DNA of 51,349 nt from Candidatus Dadabacteria bacterium. GTDB lineage: Bacteria > Desulfobacterota_D > UBA1144 > Nemesobacterales > Nemesobacteraceae. The translations under genes were made by a program, and so were the position numbers. The DNA lies in assembly GCA_007571325.1 (NCBI GenBank), contig RKRQ01000089.1, positions 1 to 51,349 of the forward strand, given 5' to 3'. Position 1 is the stretch's first letter. Each line of letters begins with the position of its first letter. Positions 10,130 through 20,651 of the stretch are shown here, in pieces. The notes below the pieces were generated by a model. It had not been told where the DNA came from. It was given only the letters and a program-made list of their open reading frames with translations, and ran no database searches.

Positions 10130-11183
10130 TCCCCTACAGATGCTGCTGCTGTTTAGCCTGTTATGCTTGGCAGGACTTGCCAACCTCTACAGCATTTCTT
10201 ACTTGTCCGACCTAGTAATATTTAAAAAACAATTAATATGGGTCCTAACGGGACTAGTGATTATGGTAGCCATAAGCCATTTAAAACCCATTGCCCTGAA
10301 GAGGTATTCGTTCACATTCTATCTGCTTTTACTCGTGCTGCTAGCGTTAATTTTCGTTTTTGGGAAAACGGTATCGGGGTCCAGAAGCTGGTTCCAGATA
10401 GGTCCGATATCGATTCAGCCCTCCGAATTTATTAAAATCGGGATAATAATGACGCTTGCCAATCACTACGCAAGTGATGTAATCATTAAAAAAACACATG
10501 GATTGAAAGACCTTGTTAAGCCTGTAGCTTTGCTTCTTGTCCCGACTTTGGCGGTCCTTGCTCAGCCAGATATGGGAACTGTGATAATAATGCTTTCTAT
10601 AGGTTCAAGCATTATTTTATTTATGGGAATCAGCAGGAAAAACCTGCTGCAAATAATAATAATAATACTGATATCCACTGTGCCTCTTTGGCATTTTCTA
10701 ATCAAAGATTATCAGAAGGAAAGAATATATTCCTTTCTGGACACTTCCTCCGACCCTTTTGGAATAAGCTATAACTCTATTCAGTCCCAGATTGCAATAG
10801 GATCCGGCATGGGTTATGGAAAAGGGTTTTCTCTCGGCTCACAATCCAACCTGAATTTTCTTCCCGCACACCATACGGATTTCGCATTTTCTGTGATTGC
10901 AGAGGAATGGGGGTTTCGAGGTTCGGTGTTTCTACTTCTTTTGTATTTCTCCATAGTTCTCTTTATTCTCAATATTGCAAAATCCCTAGAAGACCGCTTT
11001 TCTATAGTCACATGTTTTGGAATCGCAGCGATGTTCTTCTGGCATGCCGTGATAAACATTGCCATGGTTACGGGACTTCTGCCGATCATCGGCACTCCCC
11101 TTTTCCTAATTAGTTACGGCGGTTCCTCAACTTTGACAGCCTTTATAGGAATTGGCATCGTTCTATGCCTAGCGAAAAAATAA
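10101..11183 (+). CDS. rodA: rod shape-determining protein RodA (SEDS family)
   Basis: SEDS motifs SGSRSWFQIGPISIQPSEF, FLPAHHTDFAFSVIAEEWGF, ISYGGSS; GTG start overlapping mrdA by 29 nt. Confidence 0.95.
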   Translation: MRLKLLNLTSPLQMLLLFSLLCLAGLANLYSISYLSDLVIFKKQLIWVLTGLVIMVAISHLKPIALKRYSFTFYLLLLVLLALIFVFGKTVSGSRSWFQIGPISIQPSEFIKIGIIMTLANHYASDVIIKKTHGLKDLVKPVALLLVPTLAVLAQPDMGTVIIMLSIGSSIILFMGISRKNLLQIIIIILISTVPLWHFLIKDYQKERIYSFLDTSSDPFGISYNSIQSQIAIGSGMGYGKGFSLGSQSNLNFLPAHHTDFAFSVIAEEWGFRGSVFLLLLYFSIVLFILNIAKSLEDRFSIVTCFGIAAMFFWHAVINIAMVTGLLPIIGTPLFLISYGGSSTLTAFIGIGIVLCLAKK

Positions 11184-11272
11184 ACAGAGTTTGAAAATCC
11201 GGCTAAAAGGGCAACGGAATCGGATTCTTGACAGAGAATTAGCATCAGATACAATCTACGCCGATTTGAGAT

Positions 11273-12175
11273 ATGGGGAAATGGAAAAACCTATTTTTCC
11301 TCAGGGCTTCAAACATTTTTCATTTAGAAAAAAAAGGCCGGAAAACGGCTCCTTTCATGTGGAGGTTCTTCATTTTTCTCAGTGTTATGTGTATTTCAAA
11401 CACTCTTTCGCTTCTTCCAGTATCAGATACCCATGCGCTTTCAAACGTAAACGATGTAAAGAAAATAGGTTTTGACGAAAAACTCGCATCTTCTATTGAT
11501 CTTGATACGGAATTTCTTGGAGAAGCCGGAGAAACGGTGGGCATTTCCTCCTTTTTTGGCCAGAAAAAACCGGTGGTTTTGAGCCTTGCCTACTTCACAT
11601 GCCCAAGACTCTGTCTTCTTAGTACAGACGGAGTTCTGGAAGTTGTAAACCAGATGGATTCCTTCAGACCTGGTAAGGATTACACCGTAGTAACGATAAG
11701 CTTCGACCCTGAAGAACCCCCTGATGCCATCGGCGCCAGAGCCGCAAAATATAAAAGAGCACTCACAGGCGGGGAAAAGGAGTCCAGCAACTGGCACTTC
11801 CTCACAGGGACGGCAGAAAATATATTGGCACTTACCGATTCAGTAGGATTCCGCTTCAAAAAAGACGGAAAAGAATTCGCTCATCCTTCAGGAATAGTAA
11901 TCCTTACGCCAGACGGCATAATCTCCCGGTATTTATACGGAGTTCAGCATGATCCCCGTAACTTTAGATTATCGCTGATAGAAGCTTCGGAAGGTAAGAT
12001 AGGTTCCTCAGAACTGCTTAACAAGGTACTTATGTTCTGTTATCAATTTGACCCGGTCGGAAAAAGATACGCGCTTGCCGCTCTTAACATAGTCAAGGCG
12101 GGAGGAATGGTAACTCTGACTGTTCTCGTAGCATTTCTCTGCATCATGTGGAGAAGAGAAAGAAAAATCTTTTAA
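11273..12175 (+). CDS. SCO1/SenC family copper chaperone/electron transport protein
   Basis: FTCPRLC (CxxxC) motif, SFDPEEPPD, position before coxB. Confidence 0.88.
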   Translation: MGKWKNLFFLRASNIFHLEKKGRKTAPFMWRFFIFLSVMCISNTLSLLPVSDTHALSNVNDVKKIGFDEKLASSIDLDTEFLGEAGETVGISSFFGQKKPVVLSLAYFTCPRLCLLSTDGVLEVVNQMDSFRPGKDYTVVTISFDPEEPPDAIGARAAKYKRALTGGEKESSNWHFLTGTAENILALTDSVGFRFKKDGKEFAHPSGIVILTPDGIISRYLYGVQHDPRNFRLSLIEASEGKIGSSELLNKVLMFCYQFDPVGKRYALAALNIVKAGGMVTLTVLVAFLCIMWRRERKIF

Positions 12176-12201
12176 TTATTTGCGGAGGTTGTAAATCATA
12201 A

Positions 12202-13149
12202 ATGTCCACTTGGATACCGGAATCGGCTTCAAATCTTGCCGCAAGCGTTGATAACATAACCCTGTTTGTAACGATTATATCGATTTTCTTCTTTGTACTG
12301 ATTTCGGCAGTACTCGTAGGTTTTTCGATCAAGTATAGGAGAAAAAGCGAGGACCAGGAAACCGCTTACATAACTCACAATCCAATAATTGAAACTATAT
12401 GGACAATAATACCTACCATACTGCTCATGGTTATCTTCGCATGGGGCTGGATAGCTTTCAAGGAACTCCGCAATCCACCAGCTGAAGCAATTGAAGTCAA
12501 TGTTGTGGCAAAACAGTGGCTATGGGAATTTGAGTATTTCACCGGGAAAAAATCACTTAACGAACTTTTCGTGCAGCAGAACAAACCCGTAAGACTCATA
12601 ATGAGGTCGGACGATGTAATTCACAGCTTCTTTGTTCCTCAGTTCCGCGTAAAACAGGATATTCTTCCAGGAAACTACACGCAGCTCTGGTTTACCCCGA
12701 CCAAGGTCGGAACCTTTGACCTTCTATGTGCCGAATACTGTGGTTCCGGGCACTCGAAAATGCTTGCAAAAGTGAATGTTCTGAGTCCAGAATCATTTGT
12801 AAGATGGGAAAAAGGTGATGAGTTTGAAGACGGTGCTGTCATGACGGCAACAAACATATCTCCGGCGGAAAGAGGAAAAGATCTTTATTCTCAGAGAGGA
12901 TGTCTTGCCTGTCACAGCATAGACGGTAAAGAGGTTATAGGACCTACTTTCAAAAACCTTTACGGGAAAATGGAGAATCTTGAAGATGGTTCATCGGTTC
13001 AGGTAGATGAAAACTACCTAAGGGAATCAATTTATGAACCTCAGGCGAAGATGGTGAAGGGATACCCGCCAAACATGCCTTCGTTCAAAGGCATACTGTC
13101 TGAGGAAGAAGTAACTGCTCTTATTGAGTATATAAAAACGCTGAAGTAG
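12202..13149 (+). CDS. coxB: cytochrome c oxidase subunit II with fused C-terminal cytochrome c domain (caa3-type)
   Basis: CuA region CAEYCGSGHSKM; C-terminal CLACH heme-binding motif. Confidence 0.95.
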   Translation: MSTWIPESASNLAASVDNITLFVTIISIFFFVLISAVLVGFSIKYRRKSEDQETAYITHNPIIETIWTIIPTILLMVIFAWGWIAFKELRNPPAEAIEVNVVAKQWLWEFEYFTGKKSLNELFVQQNKPVRLIMRSDDVIHSFFVPQFRVKQDILPGNYTQLWFTPTKVGTFDLLCAEYCGSGHSKMLAKVNVLSPESFVRWEKGDEFEDGAVMTATNISPAERGKDLYSQRGCLACHSIDGKEVIGPTFKNLYGKMENLEDGSSVQVDENYLRESIYEPQAKMVKGYPPNMPSFKGILSEEEVTALIEYIKTLK

Positions 13150-13170
13150 GAAATATCAAAGGAGAACAAG

Positions 13171-14775
13171 ATGGCAAACGGAGTCATGACGCAAACCCAG
13201 CATATACCGTTTCTAGCTCAGAAAGGTTTAAAGTCGTGGATTTTGACAACGGATCATAAACGCATAGGGATCCTTTACCTCATCACGATCTCATTTTTCT
13301 TCCTTATAGCCGGCCTTACGGCTCTGGGCATGAGGTACGAACTTATGACTCCCGAGCTTGATTTCTTCAGAAATCCGACGGAGTATAACGTAGCATTTAC
13401 TCTTCACGGTTCCCTAATGGTGTTCTTTTTCATCGTTCCAGGAATCGCAGCAAGCTTCGGAAATTTCTTGATACCGCTTATGATTGGGGCTAGGGACGTA
13501 GCCTTCCCCAGAATCAACCTGCTGAGTTTCTGGATATACCTGGTCGGAACGGCAATTTTGCTCTATGCACTTATGCAACCGGCTGATACTGGCTGGACAT
13601 TCTATACCCCCTACAGTATTCAGACGGGAACCAAGGTGATAATGATAACTTTAGGGGTTTTCGTTCTCGGATTCTCATCAATTTTAACAGGAATGAACTT
13701 CATAGTGACCATACACAAGCTTCGTGCGCCTGGAATGACTTGGTCCAGGCTTCCACTCTTCATATGGGCTTCCTATGCAACTGCAATACTGCAGTTGCTA
13801 GCAACACCTGTTGTGGGAATCACTCTTCTTCTTTTGATAGCGGAGAGAGCGTTTGACATAGGCTTCTTTGACCCGGCTAAAGGAGGAGACCCAATACTTT
13901 TTCAGAACTTTTTCTGGTTTTATTCCCATCCTGCCGTCTACATAATGGTCATTCCAGCCTTTGGAATCATATCGGAAATAATCCCTGTTTTTGCAAGAAA
14001 ACCCATTTTCGGATACAAGGCTATTGCGTATTCAAGCTTTGCAATAGCCATAATAAGCTTTTTCGTCTGGCTACATCACATGTTTGTAAGCGGTATATCA
14101 GAGACAGCAGCGGCAATATTTTCTTTTCTAACTATGTTGGTAGCCATTCCCACAGCTGTAAAGGTATTTAACTGGACGGCCACTCTTTACAAGGGGTCTA
14201 TAGAGTTTCACTCGTCTATGCTTTACGCTTTGTCGTTTATAGTACTTTTCACGATTGGGGGATTGACCGGAGTTTATCTTGGGGCTCTGGCCGTTGATGT
14301 GCACCTGCACGATACATACTTCATAGTAGCCCACATGCATTACGTTATGATAGGAGGAACAGTGATGGGATTTTTCGGAGCCCTTCACTTCTGGTACCAG
14401 AAATGGTTCGGAAAAGTATTTAATGAACTGATTGCGAAAATCTCATGGTTTCTTGTTTTCGCAGGGTTCAATGTAACGTTTTTTCCACAGTTTTTCATGG
14501 GCTTTCAAGGAATGCCTAGAAGATACGCAACCTATCCCGTCGAGTACGAATCGTATCACGCGCTTTCAACTTACGGATCATGGATACTAGGAGTCGGGGT
14601 TCTTATTATGACTGTAAACCTGATTTTGCCGCTTATGAAAAAAGGGCAACCAGAATCGCCAAATCCTTATGGTTCCCTATCTCTTGAATGGCAGGTTCCT
14701 TCCCCACCACCCCATGAAAATTTTGACGAAATACCGACTGTAACTGATTGGACGTATGCTTACGGGAAAAAATAG
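13171..14775 (+). CDS. ctaD: cytochrome c oxidase subunit I
   Basis: HHMFVSG, HDTYFIVAHMHYV, WATDHK-like TTDHKRIG motifs. Confidence 0.97.
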   Translation: MANGVMTQTQHIPFLAQKGLKSWILTTDHKRIGILYLITISFFFLIAGLTALGMRYELMTPELDFFRNPTEYNVAFTLHGSLMVFFFIVPGIAASFGNFLIPLMIGARDVAFPRINLLSFWIYLVGTAILLYALMQPADTGWTFYTPYSIQTGTKVIMITLGVFVLGFSSILTGMNFIVTIHKLRAPGMTWSRLPLFIWASYATAILQLLATPVVGITLLLLIAERAFDIGFFDPAKGGDPILFQNFFWFYSHPAVYIMVIPAFGIISEIIPVFARKPIFGYKAIAYSSFAIAIISFFVWLHHMFVSGISETAAAIFSFLTMLVAIPTAVKVFNWTATLYKGSIEFHSSMLYALSFIVLFTIGGLTGVYLGALAVDVHLHDTYFIVAHMHYVMIGGTVMGFFGALHFWYQKWFGKVFNELIAKISWFLVFAGFNVTFFPQFFMGFQGMPRRYATYPVEYESYHALSTYGSWILGVGVLIMTVNLILPLMKKGQPESPNPYGSLSLEWQVPSPPPHENFDEIPTVTDWTYAYGKK

Positions 14776-14786
14776 ATCGGAGGCTA

Positions 14787-15413
14787 ATGCAAAAAATGAG
14801 TAGTAGTACAGCAGAACACGCCGAAAGCCACGCGCACGGACATGGACTGGGAGAAGCCGTAACGCATAGTGCGGCAAAATTCGGTATGTGGCTTTTTCTC
14901 GGAACAGAAATTCTTCTCTTCGGAGGACTTTTCGCAGCGTACGCGCTTTTCAGGGCAAAATTTCCGGATCTTTTTTACGAATCGCACAAAAAACTGGATA
15001 TAACCCTTGGTACCATAAATACCATAGTGCTTATATTCAGCAGTTTTACTATGGCTCTGGCAGTTTCGGCTTCACAGAAAAGAAACAGGAAGTGGCTGAT
15101 AATATTGCTTTCTGTAACCTTTATATGCGGAGCGGCTTTCGGAGTGAACAAGTACTTTGAGTACAGCGCCAAGTTCCACCACGGTATCTTTCCTGATACG
15201 AATATATTCTACGCCCTTTACTTCATGATGACCGGACTTCACATGATCCATGTGTTTATCGGAATGGGTATAATCTTCGCCCTAATAATAATGGCCAAGC
15301 AGAGACGGTTCGAAAAAGGAAGGTATACACCGGTTGAAGTAGGAGGACTTTACTGGCATCTGGTTGATCTGATATGGATATATCTGTTTCCGCTGTTGTA
15401 CTTAATTGGATAG
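14787..15413 (+). CDS. ctaE: cytochrome c oxidase subunit III
   Basis: GMWLFLGTEILLFGGLFAAY, TGLHMIHV, GGLYWHLVDLIWI; start at 14787 or 14796. Confidence 0.94.
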   Translation: MQKMSSSTAEHAESHAHGHGLGEAVTHSAAKFGMWLFLGTEILLFGGLFAAYALFRAKFPDLFYESHKKLDITLGTINTIVLIFSSFTMALAVSASQKRNRKWLIILLSVTFICGAAFGVNKYFEYSAKFHHGIFPDTNIFYALYFMMTGLHMIHVFIGMGIIFALIIMAKQRRFEKGRYTPVEVGGLYWHLVDLIWIYLFPLLYLIG

Positions 15414-15426
15414 ATGGAGAAAGAAA

Positions 15427-15735
15427 ATGAGCGCACATAACCACACTGAAGAACACCACACTGGTATAAGGGTATACGCCGCGGTATGTCTTGCACTGTT
15501 TGTTCTTACCGGAGTCACGGTGTACGTCGCGAAATTTGATTTCGGCGATATGAACATCGTTGTCGCCATGTTAGTAGCATCTATAAAGGCGTCAATAGTC
15601 GCCCTTTACTTCATGCATCTAAAATTTGAAGACAGACTGACTTGGATATACGCTCTTTATCCTCTTTTTCTGCTTTTCCTTTTAATCGGTTTCACCATTA
15701 TGGAAACCTTCACAAGGGTGCCGGTAATAAAGTAG
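15427..15735 (+). CDS. ctaF: cytochrome c oxidase subunit IV-like (CtaF/prokaryotic COX4)
   Basis: Small TM protein with ASIKASIVALYFMHLKFEDR; position after subunit III; ATG at 15427. Confidence 0.88.
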   Translation: MSAHNHTEEHHTGIRVYAAVCLALFVLTGVTVYVAKFDFGDMNIVVAMLVASIKASIVALYFMHLKFEDRLTWIYALYPLFLLFLLIGFTIMETFTRVPVIK

Positions 15736-15747
15736 TAATATAACGGC

Positions 15748-16617
15748 ATGCTTGCAAAGACCGCTCTAGGACTTCTATTCATACTTCTTATATGGGGAAA
15801 CGCTGTGTCAGGGCTAAAAGCAGGGCTCGCATGTCCCGACTGGCCGCTTTGCCATGGTGAGATAATTCCACCTTTCAGATGGGACATCTATGTCGAATTC
15901 TCTCACCGCGTTATAGGCGGCATAACATCCGTGGTACTTTTCATCCTCTGTTACAAAAGATTCCGTGTGTACAAAAAAAATTACAGAATACTTCCACTGA
16001 CGGTGGTTGTACTTCTTCTGTTTCAGATAGTACTGGGAGGAATCGTGGTCCTCACTAGACTTCCCGTTAACCTCACCACCATTCACTTCACAAATGCGAT
16101 TATAATCTTTTCCATTACCTTCTATCTAGTGTACTTTGACGGCATAAGCAAAAAACCCGATTTCTGTTTTTCAGGTCCAGCCGGACTTTTTTTTATTCTT
16201 TTCCTGCTCGTATTTATCCAGGCTTCTCTCGGAGCTTATGTAAGGCATTTGGGAGCAGGGCTCGCATGTCCCGATTTCCCCACATGTCTTGGTTACTGGA
16301 TTCCACCTGAGCTTTCAGGCAAAGTGCTGGCGCATTTTACTCACAGGACGGTAGCATATCTGCTCACGGTGGCATTTATATTGGTATTATTTATTTCAAG
16401 AAAATCCGAAAAATTGAAAGAAGCACGGAAAAACATGTCTCTAGCCGTTACTCTGCTTTTTCTGCAGATAGGACTGGGGATTCTGGTCGTAACATCAAAG
16501 CTTCTTTTTTATATCACGGCGCTTCACCTCTCAATAGGTCTTTTGGTTCTGTCTCTCTGCCTTGTTACCTGGTTCGTTTATATAAGTAAGAACACAGCTG
16601 CTAAGGAGGCCTACTGA
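15748..16617 (+). CDS. ctaA: heme A synthase (COX15/CtaA family)
   Basis: GLACPDWPLCHG and GAGLACPDFPTC repeats, multi-TM. Confidence 0.92.
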   Translation: MLAKTALGLLFILLIWGNAVSGLKAGLACPDWPLCHGEIIPPFRWDIYVEFSHRVIGGITSVVLFILCYKRFRVYKKNYRILPLTVVVLLLFQIVLGGIVVLTRLPVNLTTIHFTNAIIIFSITFYLVYFDGISKKPDFCFSGPAGLFFILFLLVFIQASLGAYVRHLGAGLACPDFPTCLGYWIPPELSGKVLAHFTHRTVAYLLTVAFILVLFISRKSEKLKEARKNMSLAVTLLFLQIGLGILVVTSKLLFYITALHLSIGLLVLSLCLVTWFVYISKNTAAKEAY

Positions 16618-16619
16618 AC

Positions 16620-17540
16620 TTGCAGAAAACGGAGAAAAAATCTGTGGGAAATATGGCGGTTTCCGCCGTTATTCTCTCCAAGCCCGGAATAATCATGAGT
16701 GTAGCATTTACGGGTCTTGCGGGGATGGTGGTAGCCAATCGCGCTCTGCCTTCTACTCAGGTGATTTTCCTATGCGTTGCATCCCTTCTTCTAAGCGCAG
16801 GGGGAGCAGCGATTCTGAACAATCTACTGGACAAAAAAATTGACAGACAGATGACCCGTCTTAATAAAAGAGTAAAAGCCCTGCAGGTTCTCGGGGAACG
16901 AAATGCTTGGATAATTTCAATATTTATGATGGTTGTGGCTCTTTTTCTCTCGTTTTCTTACTTCAATTACGTAAATGCAGCACTTATTCTCCTTGCCATT
17001 CTGAGCTATACCCTTATTTACACCCTTTTCCTCAAAAGAACTTCCCCTTTTGGCACCATCTTAGGGGGAATACCGGGGGCTCTTCCGGTACTCATAGGGT
17101 ACACGACCATAAAACCTGTTCTGCAGCTTGACGCAATAATAGTATTCGTATTCATGATGCTCTGGCAGCCTCCCCACTTCTGGGTACTAGCGCAGAAATA
17201 CAAAAAAGATTACGAAAAAGCCGGAATAAACGTTCTTCCCGTTGCCTTGGGTACAAAGTACACGAATATGCTTATACTTATCTATTCTCTTTCGTTGATA
17301 CCTTTAACCTTTATACTCTGGCTTACTGGAACAAATACGGTTTACTTCGCGGTTTTCGCAGCCATATCAGGAATATATTTCAACTATCTGGTAGTAAAGA
17401 GCGTCTTTGCCAACAGTGGTTATGGAAAAGCCTTCTCGGCTTCAATTATCTATATGCTTCTGATAATGCTCGGTATAGTGATCGACATACTTGCTAAGTC
17501 GCTCTCTCCTGTGGAAAGAGTTATAGGGAATTTTCTTTAG
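16620..17540 (+). CDS. ctaB: protoheme IX farnesyltransferase (heme O synthase)
   Basis: NNLLDKKIDRQMTRLNKR, WQPPHFWVLA motifs; TTG start. Confidence 0.93.
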   Translation: MQKTEKKSVGNMAVSAVILSKPGIIMSVAFTGLAGMVVANRALPSTQVIFLCVASLLLSAGGAAILNNLLDKKIDRQMTRLNKRVKALQVLGERNAWIISIFMMVVALFLSFSYFNYVNAALILLAILSYTLIYTLFLKRTSPFGTILGGIPGALPVLIGYTTIKPVLQLDAIIVFVFMMLWQPPHFWVLAQKYKKDYEKAGINVLPVALGTKYTNMLILIYSLSLIPLTFILWLTGTNTVYFAVFAAISGIYFNYLVVKSVFANSGYGKAFSASIIYMLLIMLGIVIDILAKSLSPVERVIGNFL

Positions 17541-19320
17541 CGACGGATGGGAGAAGTTCTTTTAGTTCCTCAAGCGGGCGTGATAACGTAAAAATAGCCT
17601 CCTTCCAGAAATCTTTGCTTGTTATATCATCTCCTATTGATCTTTTCACGGCTCCCTCAGCATCATCTGAACCCGTAAGTCTGAGAAATTCCTCGTAAAC
17701 AGGTATAAACTCCTCTCCGCGCTGCAGGAATTTTTCGAAAAGTGCCCTGCTCAGAAGGTAACCGAAAGTATATGGAAAATTATAGAAACTGACGCCTGTT
17801 ATATAAAAATGAAGTTTCGACGCCCAAAAAAACGGATCATATTCTAAGAGTACATCTCCGAAAATTTCCTTCTGGGTTTCGGTCATAAGTTCTTTGAGTT
17901 CGCTTACCGTTAGTTCCCCTTTGGTACGTTGCTCATACAGCTTTTTTTCAAACTCGTACCTGACGGGTATGTCCAGAAGATATATAGCCCCGTGGTTCAC
18001 TTCCACATCCCTTACAAGTACCTTATCCTCAACATTTGCTGAAGGATTACGCAGAAGCCCTTCAGCGAGCAACATTTCTCCGAAAGTCGAAGCGGTCTCG
18101 GCAAGCGTCATAGGATAGAACTGAGAATAGGGGCGAAGATCTCTCATGATATGGGAATGGAAGGCGTGACCCGCTTCATGGGCAAGAGTAAGGATATCAC
18201 CTATCCCGGCATTATATGTCATAAATATTCTTGACTCCCCCGTTAAAAGAGAACCTGTGCAGAAACCGCCGGGTCTCTTTCCCTCTCTTACCTCCCAGTC
18301 TATCCATTCGCTTCGGCACATATGGTTGAAAAACCCGCCGAGGCGTGGATAAGCCTCTGAGAAAGAATCGTGAACCATGGATTTCGCACCGCTCCAGTCA
18401 ACCCTTCCGGTTTTTCCCAGGTTCATCGGGGCCCCCAGATCGTACCATGACACTCCATCAAGTCCCAGCGTTTTGGCCTTAAATCTCAGTATGTTTCTGG
18501 GTAGTTCAATAGCCTCTTTTATAGCTTCCATCATTGAATCCAGCGTCTGTCTTGAGACCGCAGCGTCAAAAAGCGCCACATCAAGAAAATGAGCAATTTC
18601 CCTGTGCCTGTAGAGTGTATGTCTCGTTCCCGATATGGCATTTACGGCCCCAGCGGCTAGGTCTTCAAAATCCTCCCAAGCCGCATTGCCGCCAAAAAAA
18701 GCTGCTTTCCTTATCTCCCTATCCGGATTTTCCATAAGCGATCTTCTCTGAGACATTGGAAGCCTTTTCTCGGTCCCGTCAGGATAAACCATATCAAACG
18801 TCATTTTTGAAGATACCGTATCGTATATACGTCCCCAGGCGTTTATCCCATCGACCCCTAGTTCAGAAGCAAGAATTTCCTTTGGGGCAGACATGCTGAA
18901 CCGGGAATTCTTCCAGACGCGCCTTACGTAGTAGGAGGCCGATTCTATCTCTGGAAAAGAAACAAGTTCGGAAATTAAATCCTCATTGGCATCTCTAAGA
19001 GCTCTTTGCAACTGAACCTCAAGCTTCTCAATATCTGAGCCGAGAAGAGAAATCGCGGCTTCCTCACGCAGGTAATCTTCCCGATTCGAATCCGAAGCGC
19101 TGAGACATCCTACATAAGAACGTATGTGAGAATATCTGCTTACAAGTTCCTCAACTTCCAAAAAAACATCTCTCCAGAATGCAAGGTTTTCTCTGCGGAG
19201 AGGATCAGAAGCGGAAGCCTTTTCATCAAGACTCTTTATACAGTCAGAGAAATCCTGTTTGAATTCTTTATACTCAGATCCCTGAAATTCAGGGAAATAA
19301 GAAGTCAAATCCCAGTTCAT
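17521..19320 (-). CDS. pepF: oligoendopeptidase F (M3 family)
   Basis: LAHEAGHAFHS (HExxH) motif and M3 family context; 3' end overlaps convergent ctaB by 20 nt. Confidence 0.92.
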   Translation of the reverse strand: MNWDLTSYFPEFQGSEYKEFKQDFSDCIKSLDEKASASDPLRRENLAFWRDVFLEVEELVSRYSHIRSYVGCLSASDSNREDYLREEAAISLLGSDIEKLEVQLQRALRDANEDLISELVSFPEIESASYYVRRVWKNSRFSMSAPKEILASELGVDGINAWGRIYDTVSSKMTFDMVYPDGTEKRLPMSQRRSLMENPDREIRKAAFFGGNAAWEDFEDLAAGAVNAISGTRHTLYRHREIAHFLDVALFDAAVSRQTLDSMMEAIKEAIELPRNILRFKAKTLGLDGVSWYDLGAPMNLGKTGRVDWSGAKSMVHDSFSEAYPRLGGFFNHMCRSEWIDWEVREGKRPGGFCTGSLLTGESRIFMTYNAGIGDILTLAHEAGHAFHSHIMRDLRPYSQFYPMTLAETASTFGEMLLAEGLLRNPSANVEDKVLVRDVEVNHGAIYLLDIPVRYEFEKKLYEQRTKGELTVSELKELMTETQKEIFGDVLLEYDPFFWASKLHFYITGVSFYNFPYTFGYLLSRALFEKFLQRGEEFIPVYEEFLRLTGSDDAEGAVKRSIGDDITSKDFWKEAIFTLSRPLEELKELLPSVAKENSL

Positions 19321-19508
19321 AATTTATATTCTTTACGATTAGGTCCGCAGCAATATTCCAGCTGCAATAACTTTTTCAGACCACAAATGATACAACAGAA
19401 TTCGTTAATTTGGAACAAAAAGGCTTTTCCCCGAAAGGAATTCTAGTCCGACATTCTGTGAGAGCATTTGACATTGCCCAAGGCGCATATATTTTAACCG
19501 TCTTAACA

Positions 19509-20642
19509 ATGAAAAAAGCTTATCTCGCACTTGAAAACGGCAAAGTGTTTGAAGGCACAAGCTTCGGAGCACTGGGAGAAGCAACCGGAGAAGTGGTATT
19601 CAACACTTCCCTAACCGGTTATCAGGAAATACTCACGGACCCTTCTTATAACGGTCAGATTCTCGTGATGACCTACCCTGAAATAGGAAATTACGGAGTT
19701 AACCCCGAAGATTTCGAATCAGAAAAACCCTACTTAAGCGGTTTTGTCGTGAAGGAATACTGGGATTATCCAAGCAACTGGAGATCAAGGGAGAGTCTGG
19801 GCAATGTTCTTTCAAGATACGCAATACCAGGCATACAAGGAATTGATACCAGAGAACTTACCAGAATCATACGAATCGGTGGAGCGGTAAAGGGAATTAT
19901 CTCAACAATTGAGACAAACCCAGAAACCTTGATTGAAAAAGTCAACTCTTCTCCCGGAATAGTGGGACGCGACCTGGTAACGGAAGTAAGCTGCACACAG
20001 CCTTATCAATGGAGTGAAGGAACGGGAGAGTGGCGTCTAAACAGATATGGTAGGGAACCAGAAGAACTCTTTAAAAGATTTAAAATCGCTGTCTACGACT
20101 TCGGAATAAAGAGAAACATTCTCAGAGAACTTTACGATCTTGGATGCGATATAACAGTCTTTCCATCAACAACAGACCCTAAGGATATATTGGCTTTTGA
20201 TCCCGACGGCATTTTTCTCTCAAATGGACCCGGGGACCCTGCCGCGGTCAAGTATGCCTCTAAAAACATGAAAAAACTTGTCGGGAAAAAACCCATCTTC
20301 GGAATCTGCTTGGGACACCAGATTCTGAGTCTTGCGCTCGGGGGAAAAACTTTCAAACTTAAATTCGGGCACCGTGGAGGAAATCAACCAGTTAAAAATC
20401 TTATGACCGGAAAAGTAGAGATAACTTCCCAGAATCACGGCTTCGCAGTGGACCCCGATTCGCTAAAAGGCAATGTAGCCATCTCTCACATAAACCTAAA
20501 CGATCAGACCGTTGAAGGGCTAGAGCATAAGGAATATCCCCTATCCTGCGTTCAGTATCACCCCGAAGCTTCCCCCGGCCCTCATGATTCCTCTTATCTT
20601 TTCAGAGGCTTCCTTGATATGATGGAAAATTTCTCTTCCTGA
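19509..20642 (+). CDS. carA: carbamoyl-phosphate synthase small subunit
   Basis: MKKAYLALENGKVFEG, GVVFNTSLTGYQEILTDPSY-like, FGICLGHQ amidotransferase motif. Confidence 0.96.
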   Translation: MKKAYLALENGKVFEGTSFGALGEATGEVVFNTSLTGYQEILTDPSYNGQILVMTYPEIGNYGVNPEDFESEKPYLSGFVVKEYWDYPSNWRSRESLGNVLSRYAIPGIQGIDTRELTRIIRIGGAVKGIISTIETNPETLIEKVNSSPGIVGRDLVTEVSCTQPYQWSEGTGEWRLNRYGREPEELFKRFKIAVYDFGIKRNILRELYDLGCDITVFPSTTDPKDILAFDPDGIFLSNGPGDPAAVKYASKNMKKLVGKKPIFGICLGHQILSLALGGKTFKLKFGHRGGNQPVKNLMTGKVEITSQNHGFAVDPDSLKGNVAISHINLNDQTVEGLEHKEYPLSCVQYHPEASPGPHDSSYLFRGFLDMMENFSS

Positions 20643-20651
20643 ATATCAAAG

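Noticed and set aside
11191-11475. 94-aa + ORF overlapping the SCO1 gene start
   Set aside because: Different frame from SCO1, no recognisable domain; SCO1 ORF explains the region.
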